Positions 27,029 to 36,295 are shown, counted from the first letter of the stretch. The stretch: DNA of 64,000 nt from Natronorubrum bangense (GCF_004799645.1 NZ_CP031305.1:1488001-1552000), one strand, 5' to 3'. Numbers and translations are program-made. Notes: generated by a model from the letters alone, not told the origin.

Positions 27029-28003
27029 TCAGAGGTCGACGCGGTCGAACCGGTAGAGCGCGATGGCCATCGGGACGACGATCCAGAGCAGCAAGATCAC
27101 GAAGGAGAACCAGTTCTCGAGGTAAAACGGCACGCCGTTAGCGAACCAGGCGTCCGGATAGGACGTGCCAAGTTCGCTGCCGCCGGTCGAACTGAGGACT
27201 GTGATCGCGTTCTGGAACGCGTTTCCTGGATCGATCATATCGATGAACAACGCCCAGTCGGGGAGTCGGTCCATCGTCATCTGCTGTGCCGTTCCATCCG
27301 GTCCGGCGACCTCCTGTGTGTAGCTCACACCGTCGATCGTGCCGCGGTTCATCAGGACCTGGAAGACGGTCTGAAGCGCGTTCCAGACGATGTAAAACAG
27401 GATGAAGACGCCGAACATCGCCGCGCCGGCGATCGTCGTCGACCGCGTGATCGACGACAGTGCGACGGCGATGCTCGTGTAGGCAAGGCCGTAGATGATC
27501 GCCATTACGAGCAGGCTCACGTAGTCGACGATATCGAAACTCCCGAGCAGCGCCGCGACGATAATAGCGGCAAGCGCGAAGCCGACGACTAGCGAAACCG
27601 AGAGCACGGCCGACCGGCCGAGCAGCTTTCCGAGCAGGACGTCCTTGCGGGAGTGGGGCAACGAGAGCAGGATTTTGATGCTGCCCGTCTCACGCTCGCC
27701 GGCGATCGCTTTCCAGCCCAAAATCAGCGCAATCAGCGGAATTACGAGCCGTGTGATCTGGCTGACAAAGAGGACGAGTGCTTCCGTCGTCGCACCCTCC
27801 GCTGCGATATCCTCACCGAAGTACGAGATTGTCCCCGTGACCGCGACCAGCAACACGAAAAAGAAGAGACTCAGTCCCCAGAACATCCACGAACGGACCG
27901 CATCCTGGAAGTCTTTTCTTGCGATCGCACGGACGCTCTCGAGGTTGATCGAACTCGAGGGCGAGGTCGTTTCCGAGCTTCCGGTCGCAGTGTCGGTGCT
28001 CAT
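27029..28003 (-). CDS. ABC-2 type transporter permease
   Basis: A 324-residue membrane protein with six predicted helices in the ABC-2/NosY-like layout. A long extracytoplasmic segment lies between helices 5 and 6 (residues about 215-290). The motif GERETGSIKILLSLPHSRKDVLLGKLLGR is characteristic of this permease family. Its ATG overlaps the stop of the ATPase gene as ATGA. The exported substrate is not predictable. Confidence 0.9.
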   Translation of the reverse strand: MSTDTATGSSETTSPSSSINLESVRAIARKDFQDAVRSWMFWGLSLFFFVLLVAVTGTISYFGEDIAAEGATTEALVLFVSQITRLVIPLIALILGWKAIAGERETGSIKILLSLPHSRKDVLLGKLLGRSAVLSVSLVVGFALAAIIVAALLGSFDIVDYVSLLVMAIIYGLAYTSIAVALSSITRSTTIAGAAMFGVFILFYIVWNALQTVFQVLMNRGTIDGVSYTQEVAGPDGTAQQMTMDRLPDWALFIDMIDPGNAFQNAITVLSSTGGSELGTSYPDAWFANGVPFYLENWFSFVILLLWIVVPMAIALYRFDRVDL

Positions 28004-28932
28004 CGCGCTTCCACCCCCGTCCCGGTATCCGTCGTGTATGACTGGAAGACGTCCTCGAGGGTGGCCTCACGCGTCGAGAAATCCTGGACCTCGATGCCTC
28101 GATCCTCGAGCGTCGAGAGGACAGTCGTTTTCGAGCCGTCGACCTGCACGACGAGCGTTGGCGGGTTCTGTCCCTCGACGGTGGCGCCGCCGACGTCGGG
28201 AAGCGATCGCACTGCCTGGAGCGCGTCGTCGTCGATCCGGTCGACCGTGACTCGGAGGCTCGTCCCGCCGTCGACGGAGTCGCGCAGTCCGGCGACGGTG
28301 TCGATGGCGACCATCTCGCCGTCGCGCAGAATGCCGACCCGATCACAGACCGCTTCGACCTGTTCCATGATGTGACTCGAGAAAAACACCGTTGCGCCGC
28401 GGGCGCTTTCCTCGCGGACGATCTCGCGCATCTCGCGAGCGCCGTTGGGGTCGAGGCCGGTGGAGGGCTCGTCCAGAATCAGCAGTTCGGGCTCGCCGAC
28501 GAGCGCCATTGCGAGCATGAGCCGCTGGGACATCCCTTTCGAGTAGCCGCCGGCCTTTTTGTCGATGGCGTCGCGGAGGCCGACGCGCTCGAGCAGTTCC
28601 TCGGGGTCGTCGTCGGCTCCTTTCGAGTCGATGGCGAACTCGAGATGTTGGCGGGCCGTCAGTCGGTCGTACGTTTCGACGCCTTCGGGGAGGACACCGG
28701 TTCGCGAGCGGATCTCGCGGCTGTGGGCCTGGGCATCAAGCCCAAGCACCGTTACCTGTCCAGCAGTGGGCCGGATGAAATCGAGGATCACGTTGATCGT
28801 CGTTGACTTGCCGGCGCCGTTGGGACCAAGGAAGCCGAACACTTCGCCCTCCTCGACCTCGAAAGAGAGGTCTGAGAGCGCGAGCGTCTGACCATAGGAT
28901 TTGGTCAGCGTATCAACACTGATAGCTGGCAT
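28000..28932 (-). CDS. ABC transporter ATP-binding protein
   Basis: A 310-residue ATPase. Walker A is GPNGAGKST, the signature is GYSKGMSQRL, Walker B LLILDEPSTGLDP, and the H-loop SSHIMEQVEAVCD. A C-terminal extension (residues about 220-310) is typical of DrrA/NatA-type exporters. It forms a two-gene exporter with the overlapping downstream permease. The start at 28932 is chosen by alignment to MPAISVDTLTKSYG; the frame upstream is not family-like. Confidence 0.93.
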   Translation of the reverse strand: MPAISVDTLTKSYGQTLALSDLSFEVEEGEVFGFLGPNGAGKSTTINVILDFIRPTAGQVTVLGLDAQAHSREIRSRTGVLPEGVETYDRLTARQHLEFAIDSKGADDDPEELLERVGLRDAIDKKAGGYSKGMSQRLMLAMALVGEPELLILDEPSTGLDPNGAREMREIVREESARGATVFFSSHIMEQVEAVCDRVGILRDGEMVAIDTVAGLRDSVDGGTSLRVTVDRIDDDALQAVRSLPDVGGATVEGQNPPTLVVQVDGSKTTVLSTLEDRGIEVQDFSTREATLEDVFQSYTTDTGTGVEAR

Positions 28933-29012
28933 AGCTGTGTGGTCATGGCGTTCACCGATAAGAGTTGTTACTTCGCCATGATAATATACCAACAGGATTG
29001 GATGAACAAATC

Positions 29013-29282
29013 CTATATTGGGTCGTCCGGATCGTATCGTTCGGCGGTCCGTTCGACCTCGGTCGCGTAGCGCTCTCGGATGTCTTCGTCGACTACTGGC
29101 TCGAGGTCGTCCTCGGGAATTTCCGTGGCTGCCGTGACCTTTGGACCGGTGCGCAGCGCCGTCGACGAGCGCTGTCGTTGCTGGTAGCGCGAGCCGTCGG
29201 GCGTCGCATAGACGATCGTCACGAAGTCCCGGTCGCCGAACTCGCGTTCGACGAGCCAGCACTGCACCGTCGAGTCACTCAT
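29013..29282 (-). CDS. Small conserved haloarchaeal protein
   Basis: An 89-residue acidic soluble protein beginning MSDSTVQCWLVEREFGDRDFV. The beta-rich first half (VTIVYATPDGSRYQQRQRS) is followed by a charged helix (DEDIRERYATEVERTAERY). No known domain recognised. The ATG at 29282 is preferred to the longer frame starting at 29372, since that extension overlaps the divergent neighbour's promoter region. It lies just upstream of the ABC exporter on the same strand. Confidence 0.7.
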   Translation of the reverse strand: MSDSTVQCWLVEREFGDRDFVTIVYATPDGSRYQQRQRSSTALRTGPKVTAATEIPEDDLEPVVDEDIRERYATEVERTAERYDPDDPI

Positions 29283-29386
29283 GGCTGGCCCTTGTGGATT
29301 GACGACCGAGAATGTACCGTCTCGCGTTCGCAGGTAGTGATGGCCGCCGCGAGTTACTTGCCGGTTGGTCACAACGACCGAGTACG

Positions 29387-30004
29387 ATGGGGGGTTCTTG
29401 GACCGAGAACGTCGACGAACTGTTGTTTGATGGCGAACGGGAACAGCAACGCGTCGCCCTCGAGGCCGCGACGGTCGTTGTCACGAACCACCGAGTTCTG
29501 GTGTTTCGACACGGTGGCGACGGGTCGAAGTACCGCCACGCCGACCGGCCAAACGTCACACGCGTCTCCGTCGACGTCGAGAGCGCGCCGGGACAGTTGC
29601 TCTGGATGACGATCGTTCTGTTGTTCGGAACCGGTCTCCTGCTGGTGGCGACGACGACCAACCTGGCCGCCGCCGTCGGTGGCGTTGCCCTCGATGGTGG
29701 CGGTCTCTCGGGAATCGCTGCGAGCGCCCTCGAGGTCGTCGAAACGCTGCTGACCGTGTTCGATCTCTCCCTCCTCGCCGGTGGTGTCGCCCTGGTGCTC
29801 GTCGCCGCTGTGATCTTCATCCGCTATGTCAGGTCGCGCTCACGCCAGCTCGTGCTCCGAATCAGCGGTGACGACGACATCCAGGTCCCGGTTACCGACG
29901 CCGACCTCGAGGCCGGACGGCCGGAAACACTCGAGGACGTGATCGGGCCCGAATCGGCGTCCGACGCCACCGACACCGCGGCCGCTGTCGAGGAGTCAGG
30001 CTGA
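29387..30004 (+). CDS. Haloarchaeal membrane protein with N-terminal PH-like region
   Basis: A 205-residue protein. Residues 1-60 resemble a small bacterial PH-like fold ([30 protein letters not shown]), then two hydrophobic regions of one to two helices each (about 70-95 and 125-150), and an acidic C-terminal tail. The [11 protein letters not shown] pattern is common in membrane-linked PH-like proteins. Function unknown. It ends 26 bp before uvrC on the same strand, with a perfect palindrome in between. Confidence 0.75.
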   Translation: MGGSWTENVDELLFDGEREQQRVALEAATVVVTNHRVLVFRHGGDGSKYRHADRPNVTRVSVDVESAPGQLLWMTIVLLFGTGLLLVATTTNLAAAVGGVALDGGGLSGIAASALEVVETLLTVFDLSLLAGGVALVLVAAVIFIRYVRSRSRQLVLRISGDDDIQVPVTDADLEAGRPETLEDVIGPESASDATDTAAAVEESG

Positions 30005-30012
30005 AAGTCCTC

Positions 30013-30028
30013 GCGGCCCTAGGGCCGC
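30013..30028. repeat. Perfect 16-bp palindrome before uvrC
   Basis: GCGGCCCT/AGGGCCGC is a perfect dyad with no loop, between the upstream stop (30002-30004) and the uvrC ATG (30031). It could be an operator-type protein site; the missing loop and T-run make a terminator unlikely. Confidence 0.5.
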
Positions 30029-30030
30029 CG

Positions 30031-31815
30031 ATGAACGCCGACAGGGTTCGCGAGCGAGCCGGGTCGTTGCCACGTGAGCCGGGGGTCTACCAGTTCCGGG
30101 CCGAGGAGACGACCCTCTATGTCGGAAAAGCCGTCGATCTTCGGAATCGGGTTCGCTCCTATGCTGACCCACGCAGCGCGCGGATCCGTCGCATGGTCAA
30201 GCGTGCCGATGGGATCGAGATTGCCGTCACCGACACCGAGACGCAGGCGCTGTTGCTCGAGGCGAACCTGATCAAGCGCCACCAGCCCCGGTACAACGTC
30301 CGGCTCAAAGACGACAAGTCGTATCCGATGGTCCAGCTGACGGCCCACGAGGCCCCGCAGATCGAGATCACTCGCGATCCGGATAGTGAGGCACAACGCG
30401 ACTCGGACGGAGCCGCGACCGTCTTCGGCCCGTATACGAACAAAGGCCAGGTCGAGACTGTAGTGAAGGCACTGCGGGAAACCTACGGCATCCGCGGCTG
30501 TTCGGACCACAAGTACGCGGGCCGTGATCGGCCCTGTCTGGACTACGAGATGGGCCTCTGTACCGCCCCGTGTACCCGAGAGATCGACCTCGAGAGCTAC
30601 GCCGAAGACGTGACTGCCGTCAAGCGCTTCCTCGAGGGCGAGACCGGAATCCTCGCGGACCCACTGCGTCGGGAGATGGAAGCTGCCGCCCAGAACCAGC
30701 AGTTCGAGCGCGCGGCGAACTGTCGGGACCGACTCGAGACCGTCGAGGCGTTCCACGGCGCGGGTGGCGAAGCGGTCCAGTCGGTCGGCGACGAGCGCAG
30801 CGTCGACGTCCTCGGCGTTGCCATCGAGGGCGAAGACGCGACCGTCGCGCGGCTGCGTGCCGAACGCGGAAAACTGGTCAACCGGGACCGACACACACTC
30901 GAGGCACCGAGCGCCGACACGGCTCGGACGGGATATGATGCTGACGGCGGCGTTTCAGCCGTTCTCGCAGCCTTTATCGTCCAGTACTACGCCGAACGCG
31001 ACCTCCCCGACGCACTCCTGTTACCCGAACGCCACGGGGACGATGAGGTCGAAGCATGGCTCGAGGCCGAAGGAATCTCAGTTCGGGTGCCCGGCGCGGG
31101 ACGGGAGGCCAAACTCGTCGAGTTAGCGCTCAAGAACGCTCGGCGGAACGTCGGCGGCCGCGACGAGTGTGGGCTGCTCGCCGACGCCCTCGAACTCGAG
31201 TCGGCCCGTCGGATCGAGGGATTCGACGTGAGCCACGCCCAGGGCACCGCGGCGGTCGGTAGCGACGTCACCTTCGTCGAGGGCAGCGCCGAGAAAAGCG
31301 ACTACCGGCGGAAGAAGTTGACCGATCAGAACGACGACTACGACAATATGCGCGCGTTGCTCGGGTGGCGTGCCCGCCGTGCTGTCGAGGGGCGAGACGA
31401 TCGCCCTGACCCCGACCTGCTGGTGATCGACGGCGGCGAGGGCCAACTCGCGGCCGCTCGCGAGGCGCTGGCCGAGGTGGGCTGGGACGTGCCCGCAATC
31501 GCGCTGGCGAAAGCCGAAGAGCGAGTCATTACGCCCAACCGCCAGTTTTCATGGCCGAGTGATGCACCGCACCTGCATCTGCTCCAACGGGTGCGTGACG
31601 AGGCCCACCGCTTTGCGGTGCAGTACCACCAGACGATCCGCGACGAGGTGACGACGGTTTTGGACGACGTCCCTGGTGTTGGCCCCGAAACGAGAAAGCG
31701 GCTGTTGGGCCGGTTCGGGAGCGTCGAAAACGTCCGGGAGGCGAGCCTCGAGGACTTACAGAGCGTCACGGGTGTCGGTGAGCGGACAGCCGAGACGATC
31801 AAGTCGCGACTGTAG
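30031..31815 (+). CDS. uvrC: UvrABC excinuclease subunit C
   Basis: A 594-residue nuclease that makes both incisions in nucleotide excision repair. The N-terminal GIY-YIG domain shows REPGVYQF and [13 protein letters not shown]. The UvrB-interacting UVR motif region lies near residue 205-235 ([23 protein letters not shown]). The C-terminal RNase H-like domain includes [10 protein letters not shown] and VIDGGEGQL, followed by helix-hairpin-helix repeats ([30 protein letters not shown]). Bacterial-type NER genes are known in haloarchaea. uvrB is at 42275-44329, separated by the toxin-like island. Confidence 0.96.
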   Translation: MNADRVRERAGSLPREPGVYQFRAEETTLYVGKAVDLRNRVRSYADPRSARIRRMVKRADGIEIAVTDTETQALLLEANLIKRHQPRYNVRLKDDKSYPMVQLTAHEAPQIEITRDPDSEAQRDSDGAATVFGPYTNKGQVETVVKALRETYGIRGCSDHKYAGRDRPCLDYEMGLCTAPCTREIDLESYAEDVTAVKRFLEGETGILADPLRREMEAAAQNQQFERAANCRDRLETVEAFHGAGGEAVQSVGDERSVDVLGVAIEGEDATVARLRAERGKLVNRDRHTLEAPSADTARTGYDADGGVSAVLAAFIVQYYAERDLPDALLLPERHGDDEVEAWLEAEGISVRVPGAGREAKLVELALKNARRNVGGRDECGLLADALELESARRIEGFDVSHAQGTAAVGSDVTFVEGSAEKSDYRRKKLTDQNDDYDNMRALLGWRARRAVEGRDDRPDPDLLVIDGGEGQLAAAREALAEVGWDVPAIALAKAEERVITPNRQFSWPSDAPHLHLLQRVRDEAHRFAVQYHQTIRDEVTTVLDDVPGVGPETRKRLLGRFGSVENVREASLEDLQSVTGVGERTAETIKSRL

Positions 31816-31866
31816 CCGTCACACCGCAGGGACAGTACTATTCTCGTTGGCGTCGTACGTCATTTC

Positions 31867-32166
31867 ATGTCAAACGAAGACGACGAACTCGAGGATCTGC
31901 TCGACGAACTCGACAGTCAGGGCGACCTCGAGACAGCCGAACAGCGCCTGTCGATCCGGATGGAGCGGCGTCGGTACGACAAGCCGGTGACGATCGTTGA
32001 GGGATTCGACCTTTCTAAGTCGGAGCTCAAATCGACGGCGTCGGCACTGAAGCAGGCGCTCGGAACGGGCGGGACGATCGACGACAACCGGATCGAACTG
32101 CAGGGCGACCACCGCGATCGCGTCCCCGACTTACTCCGTGACAGCGGCTTCGACGTTCAGGTGTAA
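31867..32166 (+). CDS. sui1: Translation initiation factor aIF1 (SUI1 family)
   Basis: A 99-residue SUI1-domain protein. Residues about 30-99 carry the family pattern: RRYDKPVTIVEGFDLSKSELKSTASALKQALGTGGTI, ending with IELQGDHRDRVPDLL. It binds the small ribosomal subunit and promotes accurate start-codon selection. The acidic N-terminal tail is typical of haloarchaea. It is monocistronic, with a TATA-like TACTATTC around 30 nt upstream. Confidence 0.92.
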   Translation: MSNEDDELEDLLDELDSQGDLETAEQRLSIRMERRRYDKPVTIVEGFDLSKSELKSTASALKQALGTGGTIDDNRIELQGDHRDRVPDLLRDSGFDVQV

Positions 32167-32243
32167 TCCCCGCACGAGACGAGCCGTTGGCAGTCGATGC
32201 CACAGCCGAAGTCACTTTATGTCCGCTATTCCAAATCATTAAT

Positions 32244-32720
32244 ATGAATATTCGACCGGCGGACGCCGAGGATTTCGAGGCGATCAAAGCCGTCGCCCGC
32301 AAAACGTGGCACGATACGTACGACGAACTCGAGGCCGACATGATCGACCGTACGGTCGACAACTGGTACACCGGCGACTCGATGCCGCTCGAGGCACCCG
32401 GCACGGTCGTCCTCGTCGTCGAAATCGACGACGAAATTGTCGGCTTTACACATGCGGTCGCGCAGGGTGAGACGGCCGACATCCTCCGGATGTACGTCGA
32501 TCCGGACTGTCAGGGCGAGGGAGTCGGTAGCGACCTCCACGAACGCCTGATCGAGCAACTCGAGGCCTACGACGCCGACCGGATTCGGTCGTTCGACTTC
32601 GCGTTCAACGACGCCAGCCGCAACTTCTATGAGGGACTGGGCTTCGAACAGACCGACACCGGCGAGGTCGAAATCGAGGGCGAGAACTACGATGAGGCAG
32701 TCTACACGCTCGAAATATAG
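32244..32720 (+). CDS. GNAT-family N-acetyltransferase
   Basis: A 158-residue acetyltransferase. The acetyl-CoA loop is VDPDCQGEGVGSDLHERL (Q/RxxGxG/A motif), preceded by the beta4 strand ILRMYV and followed by NFYEGLGFEQ. Substrate unknown. The ATG at 32244 lies 27 nt behind CTTTATG. It is about 55% identical by eye to the next gene, indicating tandem duplication. Confidence 0.88.
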   Translation: MNIRPADAEDFEAIKAVARKTWHDTYDELEADMIDRTVDNWYTGDSMPLEAPGTVVLVVEIDDEIVGFTHAVAQGETADILRMYVDPDCQGEGVGSDLHERLIEQLEAYDADRIRSFDFAFNDASRNFYEGLGFEQTDTGEVEIEGENYDEAVYTLEI

Positions 32721-32807
32721 GGTTTGACCCGGTCGCGTCTACCGAGGGTCGACAGTATAACACTGTGAGGTGATACCACTTTATCACTCGACGGTGGAGC
32801 GGGCAGT

Positions 32808-33290
32808 ATGGAGATCCGACCAGCCACGCTCGACGACCGCGAGGCGATCCGAACCGTCGCCCGCGAGACCTGGCATGATACCTACGACGAACTCGAGGCC
32901 GAGACGATCGATACGACCGTCGACGAGTGGTACGGCGACGAGGCCCTCGAGTTGGCGCTCTCGGAGCCGGGCACCGCGTTCCTGGTTGCGGAGAAAGACG
33001 GTGACGTCGTCGGCTTCACCCACGGCGTCGTCACCCAGAACGAAGGCGACGTGCTCCGGCTCTCGGTCCATCCCGACCACCAGGGTGAGGGGATCGGTAC
33101 GGCGCTGCACGAACGGCTTCGTGAGGACCTACAGGACTTCAATATGGCGCGAATGCGTGCGATCGACCTCGCGTCGAACGAAGGTGGCCAGCGATTCTAC
33201 GAAGAACAGGGGTTCGAACAGACTGGCGAGGGCACCGTCGAAATCGGCGACGAGGAGCGCCGAGAGGTCGTCTACACGCTCGAACTGTAA
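32808..33290 (+). CDS. GNAT-family N-acetyltransferase, tandem paralogue
   Basis: A 160-residue acetyltransferase with the acetyl-CoA motif VHPDHQGEGIGTALHERL and the RFYEEQGFEQTGEGTVEI ending shared with the preceding gene. The shared opening MxIRPA...EAI..VAR.TWHDTYDELEA..ID.TVD.WY shows recent duplication. CTTTATC lies about 26 nt upstream, so each copy has its own promoter. Confidence 0.88.
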   Translation: MEIRPATLDDREAIRTVARETWHDTYDELEAETIDTTVDEWYGDEALELALSEPGTAFLVAEKDGDVVGFTHGVVTQNEGDVLRLSVHPDHQGEGIGTALHERLREDLQDFNMARMRAIDLASNEGGQRFYEEQGFEQTGEGTVEIGDEERREVVYTLEL

Positions 33291-33322
33291 AAAAACGGAC
33301 TGCGACGAATCGCTGTCGACCC

Positions 33323-33742
33323 TCAGCCACGGTTGACGACGCCGACGTTGAGCGCGTCGTTCGAACACGACAGCCGTGAGAGTCGGCCGGTAAACCACAG
33401 GGTTTCCCGGCCGCCCGCTGGCACGGTCAGTGTCCCACTCGAGGGCAGGGGAGCCGTCGACGAGACGTATCGTTGTTCGGAAACGCTGCCGGTGACGCTG
33501 ACATCGATCTGCCCCCCGGTGCCCGAACAGTCTTGGACCGTGATCGCGCCGGTCGACCAGTCGTCCGGGGTTAGTTCGGCGTCGCTACACCCCCGTGTCT
33601 GGACCGTTCCATCGCCCTGTGCCGTGCCCGTCCCCGTTAGTGCCGTCAGTCCCGTTGCCGCCCCGACTGCGCCGAGTAACGCCCGTCGCGCTGGTGTCGT
33701 CTCGCTTTCCTCGTCTGCGGTCTCTTGTGTGCTCATTGACAT
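33323..33742 (-). CDS. Small Tat-exported protein
   Basis: A 139-residue protein with a twin-arginine-type signal (TPARRALLGAVGAATGLTALTGTGTAQG) and a mature part of about 95 residues. The mature region is beta-rich and has three cysteines (RGCSDAEL, VQDCSG, RLSCSND), suggesting an extracellular disulphide-bonded domain. The open frame runs upstream into a truncated toxin-module remnant; the ATG at 33742 is chosen because the signal peptide follows it and a TATA-like GGTATTTTGC lies about 34 nt upstream. Function unknown; its place in the island suggests an accessory role. Confidence 0.7.
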   Translation of the reverse strand: MSMSTQETADEESETTPARRALLGAVGAATGLTALTGTGTAQGDGTVQTRGCSDAELTPDDWSTGAITVQDCSGTGGQIDVSVTGSVSEQRYVSSTAPLPSSGTLTVPAGGRETLWFTGRLSRLSCSNDALNVGVVNRG

Positions 33743-33860
33743 CACACAACAAGAAGTAGTGGCTCGAGTCGCAAAATACCGTGTCCGGATTCGACGTACC
33801 AGTTTCGTACTCGAGAGAACGAAATTCAGTGACAGCGCCACCGGTGATTCTGCGGGCGAG

Positions 33861-34337
33861 TCGGTGCTCTTGAGCGCCTTCCCGGCTTCCCCGGCCGGAA
33901 CCGCCAGCTCGACGACGAACCAGAAGAAGTAGCCCTGGTACCAGCCGTACCGGAAGTCGTCGTAGTACTGGTCACCGGGATCGTGGGGGTTGTTGAACTG
34001 CTGTTGGTCTTCGATCGCCGCGGGCAACGCCTCGATAATCTCGTCGAAGTTCTCGACGGCCTCGGGAACTGCCTTCGCCGCTTCGACGATCACGTGCGGA
34101 TCGTCGTAGATCGCCAGGACGCCGCCGAGCGTCTCACCCGCACCGGTCGTCATTCCCTCGAGTACGCCAAGTCCAGCCTCGACTTCCGCGGCGGTGTATC
34201 CGGCGGCACGTAACTCCTGGGATACCTGATGGAAGATTCCGCCGACCTCGATCGCTTCCGCTTCGGTCGTCCCCACCTCCTCGATGATCTCGTGGCGGTC
34301 GTCAACTTGGACGGTTACGGCAGTCCCCTCGAAGAGG
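33861..34337. repeat. 477-bp direct repeat, left copy
   Basis: Gap-free alignment to 35838-36314 at a fixed offset of 1977 bp, about 93% identical by my count. Most differences are at third codon positions. Recombination between the copies would delete the toxin cassette and its small partner gene. Confidence 0.85.
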
Positions 34338-34445
34338 TCTGCAAACGTCGAGAGCGTCCCCGTCTCGAACTCGAGGGTGCCGCCGGATTATCCGCGTCGG
34401 CGTCCGGAGCGCCGTCACCGGTCGTATCGATCGATTCCGGGCCCG
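33861..34445 (-). pseudogene. Truncated pretoxin module with TSP3-like remnant
   Basis: Between about 34337 and 33861 the minus strand encodes a near-copy of residues 1-151 of the toxin cassette at 34892-36295, including EVGTTEAEAIEVGGIFHQV and GWYQGYFFWFVVELAVPAGEAGKALKS. The copy then ends abruptly with no toxin tip. Upstream at about 34445-34381, in a shifted frame, lies IDTTGDGAPDADAD, a calcium-binding TSP3-like repeat like those in the large protein at 37670-41089. A TAA lies between the two parts. This is most simply a decayed third copy of the large gene's C-terminal region. Confidence 0.75.
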
Positions 34446-34558
34446 TTCTCAATTGCTGTACTTCCTCGCGGCCTGACCGATGATCGCTTGACTCTTCAAC
34501 GAAAAGGAAGGCACCGTAGCAGGCGTACCTGCTCAGGGCGAACAGGCATAGCCTCTTT

Positions 34559-34885
34559 TCACTTCATATACTTTTTATCTACTATTGTACCGGTTTGCTC
34601 GTCGATTTTATAGCCGTACCCGTTCCAATTGTACACCCATAACTCCCCATCGTCGACCCAGAGACCAGTGAAGGGATCATCGGAGCGTACAGTTTCGATC
34701 TTCCATGTGATACCCTCATTTTCGTCGATCGCCCAAACATTGTTTGGGAGATTTTTGTTCCCGATAGTATCGAGCAACACGACGAGTGTCGAATCCAGTC
34801 GGACGGTTTCTTCGACAGACTCAGGTAACGCTATCTGCTGGTCATCGATCACCACCGTCGAATCCATGATTTCAATACGTGCCAT
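34559..34885 (-). CDS. Putative immunity protein of the orphan toxin cassette
   Basis: A 108-residue protein starting MARIEIMDSTVVIDDQQIALPE and ending in a tryptophan- and tyrosine-rich segment (GLWVDDGELWVYNWNGYGYKID). No known domain recognised and no signal peptide, so it is probably cytoplasmic. Its ATG lies 6 nt after the stop of the toxin-like cassette, and the region is visibly more AT-rich than the surrounding genome. The position, size and composition are those of an immunity gene in polymorphic-toxin loci; the function is inferred from context only. Confidence 0.6.
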   Translation of the reverse strand: MARIEIMDSTVVIDDQQIALPESVEETVRLDSTLVVLLDTIGNKNLPNNVWAIDENEGITWKIETVRSDDPFTGLWVDDGELWVYNWNGYGYKIDEQTGTIVDKKYMK

Positions 34886-34891
34886 CTGTTC

Positions 34892-36295
34892 TTAATTGTC
34901 CTCTAAGGGGCGCGAGTTATGGAAGTTATCGGATGGAATATGCTCAGCGAGCTGGTACTGTGTAGCGCCACTCGCCCCACCAAAGTTCTCTTCGACGGAA
35001 CCGGTTCTGATTGGGGTATCGGAGGGGACAGTGACGTCAGAGACATGCGTAGGTTCGTCCGGGAGAGAGTACTTCCGCTGGATTTCACTCGGTGAGAGTT
35101 CATCAATATCATTGGCCCTCATCATCCACTCACCGACCTGATTGCCCGAACCGTGCACTCGGACAAACTGATCATCGGTTGCCGTAGTGAATTCAACTGT
35201 TAATGTATTTTGTTCATATGGGGCTTGATAGTCTGGACCACGCTCTTGACGGAGTTCTGTGTTCACGTCATCGGCCGTTCGAACGCGATCAATTGAGTGA
35301 CCATCTCGTTCGAGATGATTGATTCGAGTGAGTGCCGTCTCGACGGCTACCTGATCGATGCTATCGTCGTTTAGGCCTCGGGAAATTCGCTGGAGATCAG
35401 CGTCGTCGATCGACCCTCGATCGTACGCCCGAATCAATCGATCAGTTGTCGCTGAACCGAGTCGGCCTGTAGTAACAATATCTCTGAACTCTTCCCCACC
35501 GTCAGCAGCAACTCTGACTCCGTCTTCACCGTGTCTCGAGGTGAATTCGCCAGTTTGACGGCGTTCATTAGCAGAGCGGGAATCAATTTCATTTCCGTCG
35601 ATATCGTATCGATTGAGTAGCTTCGCGGCTTGATACTGCCCGCCCGTCGTCTGAATCCGACTGAGGACCTGCTGCCCAGCATCTTGTGTGATGCCGATAC
35701 TAGCCGCGAGTCCATTCGACAGTTGCTGACGACTGTACCGGACCGGCGCTGTCGCGGTTTGACCACCCTGCTTCGCTATCTGGGCGGCCCGCTGAACCTG
35801 CGGTGTACTGATCCGGTCGACCGTCGACTGCACCGTCTCGGTACTCTTGAGCGCCTTCCCAGCCTCGCCGGCCGGAACCGCCATCTCGACGACAAACCAG
35901 AAGAAATAGCCCTGGTACCAGCCGTACCGGAAGTCGTCGTAGTACTGATCACCGGGATCGTGAGGGTTGTTGAACTGCTGTTGGTCTTCGATTGCCGCGG
36001 GCAGCGCTTCGATAATCTCGTCGAAGTTCTCGACGGCCTCGGGAATCGCCTTCGCCGCCTCCACGATTACGTGCGGGTCGTCGTAGATCGCCAGAATTCC
36101 ACCGAGTGTCTCACCCGCACCGGTCGTCATCCCCTCGAGTACGCCCAGTCCGGCCTCGACTTCCGCGGCGGTGTATCCGGCGGCGCGTAACTCCTGGGAT
36201 ACCTGATGGAAGATTCCGCCGACCTCGATCGCTTCCGCTTCGGTCGTTCCGACCTCCTCGATGATCTCGTGGCGGTCGTCGACCTGAACGGTCAC
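34892..36295 (-). CDS. Orphan pretoxin-toxin cassette (polymorphic-toxin-like)
   Basis: A 467-residue open frame with a GTG start and no signal peptide. Residues about 55-150 form the pretoxin module (TTGAGETLGG, EQ/DQQQFNNPHDPGDQYYDDF, GWYQGY) homologous to residues about 797-870 of the large upstream protein. A helical spacer follows, then a variable tip at about 365-467: RVHGSGNQVGEWMM, SPSEIQRKYSLPDEPTHVSDV, VPSDTPIRTGSVEENFGG, GATQYQLAEHIPSDNF. From memory this pattern resembles C-terminal tips of bacterial Rhs/CDI toxins, possibly NAD-processing (TNT-like), but this is tentative. The homologous reading frame continues to about 36314 without a start, so the cassette looks detached from its delivery part. 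Confidence 0.65.
   Translation of the reverse strand: MTVQVDDRHEIIEEVGTTEAEAIEVGGIFHQVSQELRAAGYTAAEVEAGLGVLEGMTTGAGETLGGILAIYDDPHVIVEAAKAIPEAVENFDEIIEALPAAIEDQQQFNNPHDPGDQYYDDFRYGWYQGYFFWFVVEMAVPAGEAGKALKSTETVQSTVDRISTPQVQRAAQIAKQGGQTATAPVRYSRQQLSNGLAASIGITQDAGQQVLSRIQTTGGQYQAAKLLNRYDIDGNEIDSRSANERRQTGEFTSRHGEDGVRVAADGGEEFRDIVTTGRLGSATTDRLIRAYDRGSIDDADLQRISRGLNDDSIDQVAVETALTRINHLERDGHSIDRVRTADDVNTELRQERGPDYQAPYEQNTLTVEFTTATDDQFVRVHGSGNQVGEWMMRANDIDELSPSEIQRKYSLPDEPTHVSDVTVPSDTPIRTGSVEENFGGASGATQYQLAEHIPSDNFHNSRPLEDN

Noticed and set aside
33323..34276. A single 317-residue protein
   Set aside because: It fuses a truncated pretoxin copy, a junk linker and an independent Tat-signal protein; the signal peptide and a TATA-like box mark a new start at 33742.
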